Assembly (NCBI GenBank): GCA_035578905.1
Contig: JAQJVL010000103.1
Location: 310,001-374,000, forward strand
DNA: 64,000 nucleotides
Source: Stictocephala bisonia
Taxonomy: Eukaryota > Arthropoda > Insecta > Hemiptera > Membracidae
Direction: 5' to 3'
The notes under the pieces are model-generated. The model searched no databases, was not told the origin of the DNA, and saw only the letters and a program-made list of their open reading frames with translations. Made by a program: the position numbers and the translations under genes. Each line of letters opens with the position of its first letter. Positions within the stretch are counted from its first letter, which is position 1. Positions 55,736 through 64,000 of this stretch are shown here, piece by piece.

Positions 55736-55800
55736 TCACGCTTTGGGAGTCCCATTACAAGCGTTGTTGGGCGATGAGCCAATGTGCTTGCATATTTTTT
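55735..55800 (-). repeat. Shared short repeat, LAHRPTTLVMGLP peptide
   Basis: The minus-strand frame contains STLAHRPTTLVMGLPKRDKK. The plus-strand frame at 59123 contains SPLACRPTTVVMGFLTTDVK. The DNA match spans GGAGTCCCATTACAAGCGTT and GTTGGGCGA. The similarity holds at codon level between copies in opposite orientation, so this is probably a conserved piece of an unknown mobile-element protein. Confidence 0.5.
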
Positions 55801-55988
55801 TGTAACGGTTCCGTTACTTAACTTGCATATTTTTAATAAATTAAATTCTTTTTTAGCGAGAGTTCCACACAAAATTTTTTACTCATTTTATCTATATATA
55901 CTTGTAATTTATGGAATGTTGGAGCTTAGAGAGTGTAAGTTTTCTTATTAAAATTTGTTTACGATTTTTACATAATTCTTCAAAACTA

Positions 55989-56421
55989 CAGGGTGTTGAT
56001 TTTGAAACGCAACCTATGACTTGAAATTAAAATGAGTGCAAAATATATATCTACAACAAATGTTATTATTATTAAAATGTATTACTACTGTTTACAAGAT
56101 TTTAATGACATTTTTGTTTACGTTTGGTGTTCAAATAAACCACTATCAGCATTTATACAACGTTCTGTCCTCTTTAGTAAATTTCTGCTATCTTTTTCAA
56201 AGTTTGCTAAAAACCAAGTTTCTAACCTCAACTTAATTACATTGCACGAAACCCAGTTAAAGTGGAACAGCAATGCCACATTTTAAATCAGCTGATAGCC
56301 AAGGAAGAAGAATAAACAGGGATACCAACCTATGAACTTGTAATTAATGGCAACAAGTTACCTTAATTACATTAATTTTCTTTACTTTTAAATAGGGTTG
56401 CGTTTTAAACGAAACACCCTG
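55989..56421. mobile_element. 433-bp MITE, CAGGGTGTT termini, TA duplication
   Basis: Left end CAGGGTGTTGATTTTGAAAC then GCAACC; right end (reverse strand) CAGGGTGTTTCGTTTAAAAC then GCAACC. TA lies at 55987-55988 and 56422-56423. The interior repeats AACCTATGACTTGAAATTAA / AACCTATGAACTTGTAATTA directly. Two overlapping plus-strand frames of 84 and 66 codons lie inside and show no transposase motif. TA targets and CAGGGTGT ends suggest a Tc1/mariner-related non-autonomous element. Confidence 0.82.
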
Positions 56422-56429
56422 TACAAAAA

Positions 56430-58555
56430 CATCCATCTGCTCTGAATCAATATTATTAATAAAAACATTTCACTAAAACCATATTCCTGGCTTCATTATA
56501 TTTTTCCATAACCATCAACTTACATGAACTTTCTCTCTTATGACATTCATAAATTGTTTTTAGTAGGAAAGTTTGGACTGAAACATGACACATCACCTTT
56601 TACAGTCATATCTCGATCCCAAGAACCATCCCCAAAACAAATGTCCATCTTATATCACCTTCTTCTCCAGACTGTCCAAATGTACTCTCGCTTTCTATAT
56701 TTTACTATTAAACTTACTTTAGTTTCTGCCTTGTATTGTTTTATAATTTATACTTTTAATAGTAAGTACTTATATTGTTTGTGTATATTCAAGTAATCAT
56801 CATGTGTAAATAATTAAAGACTGGATTTGTTAGATGATACAAATATTAAGATATTTACATCTTTTAGACTTCTATTATATTTTATTTTGCCAAAGCTGTC
56901 AATTATAATGGTATATAACACTAAATATACAATTAAAATGGTATAATAATGACTGCTTATAAAATTTAAACAATAAGGTACAAATTAATTACTATTTTAG
57001 TTATGTTTTACCAACCAAAGTATGTCGTTTTCTTAGTTTTAGTATCACTACTTTTATAATAATACGATAATACATCCGTAGTTTATTATTTTTAAATTCA
57101 CTTATCCCAAACAACAGAACTTGCAGTCTGTTGTACAGTGCATTAATTCTAATAAAGTAAGTAAAAGAAAAAATATCCAACTCAAAAAAATAGTTACGTT
57201 TTCCGTAATATAGGATATGTTTTTATTTAGCTTTATACACGAATATATGTAGGAAATTAAATAGACGTTAAACAGGCTAAACTGTATTTAAATAGAGTAT
57301 TAATCAGTCATCGTTTTAAAGTAATAATTTATATGTAATAATGTTTTAACATATGTATGCTTTGCTCATTCAATAACTTATTACCCAGTTATAGTATAGT
57401 CGATAATTTTAATTGTAAACAAAGGTATATTGTTATTTTTTGAAAATATTTTCTTGTTATTTGCATATTTTATTTTTTTATTAGTTAATTTTTGACTTTC
57501 CAATTGTGTGTGTGTGTGTTTCATTTATTTGTTAATACATGCTGATGCCCGCGTCTTTATACATATTGGTCGTGAGTTAATATGTATGAATCATCATAAT
57601 AAACTAGAATGGATATTTAATTATGTTTGATATAATGTATTTATCGGTTTTTGTAATATATGTTTGATATTACATATACCATCAACATAGTTCAGTCAGA
57701 ATAAACTAATGTTTCATTTCATGTCCTACATCTTCATTGCATTGACTGCTCCGTTCATCATAATTATTTAACTTCACCATTCCGTAGTTCAGATGATAAG
57801 TTAAGCCATTGGCCCTGATCAAGTTACAAAATGTACTATGAATTGTAACAGTTCTGCGAAAAGGTTTTTTTCTTTGGCATTTATAATTAGATCTTAATAA
57901 AGTTTAAATTATTCGACAGTTTTATACATCATTTTGGAATTTTTAAGAAATGTAATAATACAGTTATCTGATTTTTTTTAGGATAATAAGACTACCTGGT
58001 GAAACATTATATAGGGAAAACAGTAAGGATTTAGTGGGGAAAGTAATATAAAAAATGCCAAGGGAAGTTTTTTATAGGAAATATGGTGGCAAAGTCAGGA
58101 AGAAGCTGATGATTTATGGAGTTCTTGAAAACTCCAGAGAGATTTTAAGTCATAAAACAGTTTATTAAATATCAACAAAATTATAAAAGTCATTAATAAA
58201 CATATTCTTCCCTCAAAAACGTTAATTTTTATTTTTTATAACAAGCAATTTGATGTAATTTATTTGTGGATAGAAATAGTGTCAAACTTGAAATTACAAA
58301 GATACATATAATCAAGATAAATGTATACTTAAAGTTTAAATATAGTGTACTAGCTACCACACAAGTTAATTACATTTCAATGAAGTGGGTAGAAAAAAAT
58401 ATGATGTTTTTAACTTATATAATACAGTTAAAATTTAAAGAAAATTAAAATCAGCATGTTTTTATGATTTGAGGGCTTCCTTCAAATATAACTTCATATC
58501 ACAATAAATAATGATTTAGGTTAGCTCTAAAGAAACAATATTTACATGTAAAAAA
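56430..58555. other. AT-rich intergenic sequence, no gene seen
   Basis: The plus-strand frames at 56524 (90 codons) and 58266 (60 codons) are AT-driven and unassigned. 57960-58140 (AATATGGTGGCAAAGTCAGG, AAGAAGCTGATGATTTATGG) is slightly less AT-rich but has no recognisable protein. Confidence 0.5.
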
Positions 58556-58559
58556 ACTA

Positions 58560-58693
58560 TTATAACTCTTTTGTGAAATTTTTTAAACGACAAATTTCAT
58601 ATTTTAAAATATGAGATTTATCGTTTAAAATATTTAAAAATTATAAACAATCTGAAATTTACCGTTCACAAAATAAAAAACACAAGAGTTATA
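58560..58693. mobile_element. Small palindromic MITE-like element
   Basis: Outer inverted repeat TTATAACTCTTTTGTGAA versus TTATAACTCTTGTGTTTT (reverse strand), and an inner near-perfect palindrome at 58583-58628 centred on ATATTTTAAAATAT with TTAAACGACAAATTTCAT / ATGAGATTTATCGTTTAA arms. No coding capacity. Confidence 0.6.
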
Positions 58694-59122
58694 ATGTTAC
58701 AAATAGACATTATATAGAGTAATAGAAAAGTATAATGGTTGTGCTCATAATTAATATACTATGTGCTATTTTTCATTAGAAAACATCCAAATAAACCTTT
58801 ATTATGTTCATTAATATTTTTACGTGTAACATTTAATTGTATATTATATATATATATCGCATTTATTATAAAGACTATTCATTTCTCATCAGTAAGACAT
58901 TAAGTTATAAATATTTTCATCACAACAAAATAATTAGCTATAACAAACACTAAATGTGTCCATAACAAAATATACCACGTACATGAACTATTACAAATAT
59001 ATGACGAAATAGTAAATTGTCAAATTAGCGAAATGTTAAACTCCTAATAACGGTTACACTGGGGACAAATTACATACTTTTTTAGGTGTAACGATACGAT
59101 AACTACTGCATACATTACACAA

Positions 59123-59250
59123 TTGACAATTATCATGCTAAAAATATGCCAATGGCACCACCCACTAACGTATCAGCCATTATGCATATCCCCCTTGGCT
59201 TGTCGCCCGACAACCGTTGTAATGGGATTCCTAACTACTGATGTGAAAAC
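59123..59250 (+). repeat. Second copy of the RPTTVVMG peptide repeat
   Basis: See 55735-55800. Here the frame reads ICQWHHPLTYQPLCISPLAC then RPTTVVMGFLTTD. The frame runs on to 59431 but becomes AT-driven after about 59260. Confidence 0.45.
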
Positions 59251-59900
59251 ATATCTGATACACTCTGATGCACTTTGCTTCTTCATGATTACTTTTTGGT
59301 GTCAAAACTGTTTTATTTTTGTATGTGTGATTATATATTTAAAAATTCCTAGTGTATATTTTGCTATTTATAATAATATATCGATGATGAAAGCGTCCGA
59401 AATAGACATGGTTCATCAAAATATATATTAATTAATTTTTCAAAAATGTATTAGATATTTAATTTATCGTAATTTAATAAAAATACAAATGACTATAAGT
59501 AATAATTGTGCAGCTTTATTAAATTATTACATATTTACTTTTTTCTATAGATTTATGTCGATTTTGGTAAACAAAGGCAATTTATAATTCACAGTTTTAA
59601 TTACATATTATATTATTTCAAACGGCAAATTTGTTTAATCAGTTTTTTAATCTGGTTTTTTTCTAAGAATTACTCGTCTGGCTCTATTGTTTTAATTACT
59701 CTATTGGCCTACTTTTTACTAAACATTTCATCGATTAAAATAAAAGAACTCCAGAAAAATTCATAAAAACTTGCGTCAATGCAGTCGTTTTCCCCCGTAA
59801 TAAAACATACATGGCTATATTTCCAACAGGCACCCACTCTTACCGTGTGTATTTATAATTTTATTCGTACTGTAGGCTTCTTTCTAACTAAATGATTCTA
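59251..59900. other. AT-rich intergenic sequence, no feature seen
   Basis: No recognisable gene or element. Confidence 0.5.
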
Positions 59901-59904
59901 CAAT

Positions 59905-60345
59905 AAAACCCAGCCAACCACCCTACAGGCACGGTGGTCTTGACCCAACCACCTAACCGTACATGTACGATAGTATTCACACGCAAGTACTGTACCACCC
60001 GCCCACCCGGACACGTGCAACAGTGTTGACCTACCCATACTGCAACACACCCTCGTACAATCGTCATTCCTCTCCCGAACCCTGGAGCCAAAAGCCAAGA
60101 CTTAGCCAACCACATACAGACGACGACAGGCAGCAGTCTAATGATGGTGAACAAGACAGAAACAACACGAAACAAAGAAATGAAACACAGAGACACAAAC
60201 GATAACCATTAAAGAGTAAGGCACAATACACGTACAGTTATATTTATCTACCCGTCACGTACATGTACGTTAATATTGACAGACCACCCACCCATACACC
60301 CACGGTAGTATTGACCCACCCACCCACCTATACATGTACCGTAGG
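59905..60345. repeat. Degenerate minisatellite, CCCACCCA type, two blocks
   Basis: 59905-60055 and 60230-60345 contain imperfect units with CCACCCACC, GTACATGTACGATAGTATT, GGTAGTATTGACCCACCCAC and TATACATGTACCGTAGG. This is the same family as 6885-7195, separated here by about 170 bp of unrelated CA-rich sequence. The frames on both strands (59888-60196 minus, 59963-60205 plus) are repeat shadows. Confidence 0.7.
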
Positions 60346-63065
<2,720 letters not shown>

Positions 63066-63595
63066 TAAAAAAAAGTACTTTTGACCGTAAAGTCTATCTA
63101 GGAATAATCTTTTATCCTAGGATACTTTCTCAGTCATAATCATGTTGGAATTTTTCTTAGCGTAAACTCTTTAAGGGTTAAGATAATCTTACCCGACCGG
63201 CCAAATATAAGTAATTGAATGTATTTATTAGCAAGAACGTAGAATTTATATTGTCTATTGAACGCAATGATCTTCATATCACTTAGCGATCCCTTGCTAT
63301 AGTTGGGAAAAACTGAAACTGGTCCACAGTTGTGAATTTTGGATGTATAGTTCTTAACGTATATATAAAAAAAACATTAATTGGTTTGTTGCTTCGCTAA
63401 TATTATATTCACTATAACATTAGTTTCATGTTCATTTGTTTTGTTACGTCCAGTTTAAAATAGCCTCGAGTGACTAAGGAACATAAATTAAAATGTATTA
63501 GGCCTATGTATAGTTTATAAGGACATTGGAATATCTGTGGAGGAGTACTAATTAAAAATCAATAACTGCAATTTTATATTTATATTACATTAAAA
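63066..63595. other. AT-rich intergenic sequence, no feature seen
   Basis: No recognisable gene or element. Confidence 0.5.
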
Positions 63596-63599
63596 TTAA

Positions 63600-63880
63600 A
63601 CAGTACAAATAAACATCACACAACACAAATGTATTAAATATAAGCACAAAATGGAAAAATACATTACAATACAAGTACAAAATGCACAAATGTTATGGTG
63701 ATCTATTGGATAAACCACACTCACCTTTTTTGAAAACCTCTGGTCTGAGGAAGGTGAGCGTGGTTCATGGAAATCGATCACTATAATATTTTTGCATTTT
63801 GTACTTGTATTGTAATATATTTGTGCATTTTGTACTTGTATTGTAATACATTTGTGTTGTGTGACGTTTATTTGTACTGT
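63600..63880. repeat. Foldback element, ~130-bp arms
   Basis: Left arm from CAGTACAAATAAACATCACA (63601) to CCACACTCACCTT (63727). Right arm from AAGGTGAGCGTGG (63751) to the inverse ACGTTTATTTGTACTG (about 63879). The loop is about 23 nt. The right arm carries TTGCATTTTGTACTTGTATT twice in tandem, where the left arm has it once plus a degraded copy. Frames on both strands are shadows. Confidence 0.8.
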
Positions 63881-64000
63881 ATATGTACCAACACGTATTA
63901 TGCTAATTTAAAAATTATGATTTTCTATTCATTTATTTATTCACAATATATTGTTTATTTAGACATTATTGATAGTTTTCGTTAAAAAACGTTTAATAAC

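Overview
The window reads as non-coding, transposon-rich, AT-rich nuclear DNA of an arthropod. An insect is most likely, and a hemipteran is possible but is only an inference. The support is mariner and pogo/Tigger-type DNA transposons, RNase H-bearing non-LTR retrotransposon ends, a tRNA-like SINE family with A/T-rich tails, a (CCTAA)n tract (the complement of the common insect telomere repeat TTAGG), very long (TG)n and (GA)n microsatellites, and a 100-N assembly gap. I found no convincing intact host gene. Almost every long open frame lies inside a simple repeat, a satellite or a transposon relic. Three short GC-richer patches (1-410, 26440-26640, 27468-27690) are the only places where a host exon is worth testing.

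Layout. 1-7.2 kb: AT-rich sequence with SINE copies, a 300-bp triplication and a C/G-rich minisatellite. 7.95-8.49 kb: 28-bp minisatellite. 9.6-10.1 kb: decayed reverse-transcriptase tail. 10.4, 15.6 and 48.3 kb: short inverted-repeat elements with CCTAA/TTAGG-like cores. 18.1-20.9 kb: about 15 copies of a ~184-bp satellite. 20.9-24.4 kb: a directly repeated ~1.4-kb segment, with the assembly gap and a GC-rich promoter-like block between the copies. 24.45-24.97 kb: 35-bp minisatellite. 26.9-28.3 kb: a 3-copy tandem repeat and an internally deleted mariner pseudogene. 29.0-29.5 kb: pogo-type MITE with TA target duplication. 30.2-31.0 kb: ~85-95-bp tandem array. 37.3-38.6 kb: DNA transposon relic with a MADF-domain reading frame and a 20-bp array. 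41.9-43.1 kb: SINE interrupted by ~700 bp of (TG)n. 44.3-45.2 kb: non-LTR retrotransposon end in a 5'-inverted (twin-priming-like) arrangement. 47.3-47.5 kb: 98-bp-arm inverted repeat with a hammerhead-like core. 50.9-53.2 kb: three SINE copies. 53.7-54.6 kb: perfectly bounded 941-bp head-to-head mariner foldback. 56.0-56.4 and 58.56-58.69 kb: two MITEs. 61.3-62.8 kb: 1.5-kb (GA)n. 63.6-63.9 kb: terminal foldback.

The elements do not form a pathway. The useful picture is of one locus sampled by several mobile families (mariner, pogo, MADF-encoding transposon, non-LTR, tRNA-SINE, possible Penelope-like). Several of these have become palindromes that could make hairpin RNA if transcribed. The main candidates for something less usual are the mariner foldback, the inverted-repeat elements with telomere-like cores, the SINE/minisatellite association, and the promoter-like block at 22.76-22.99 kb. 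All homology calls are from recognition of peptide or terminal motifs, without a database search.
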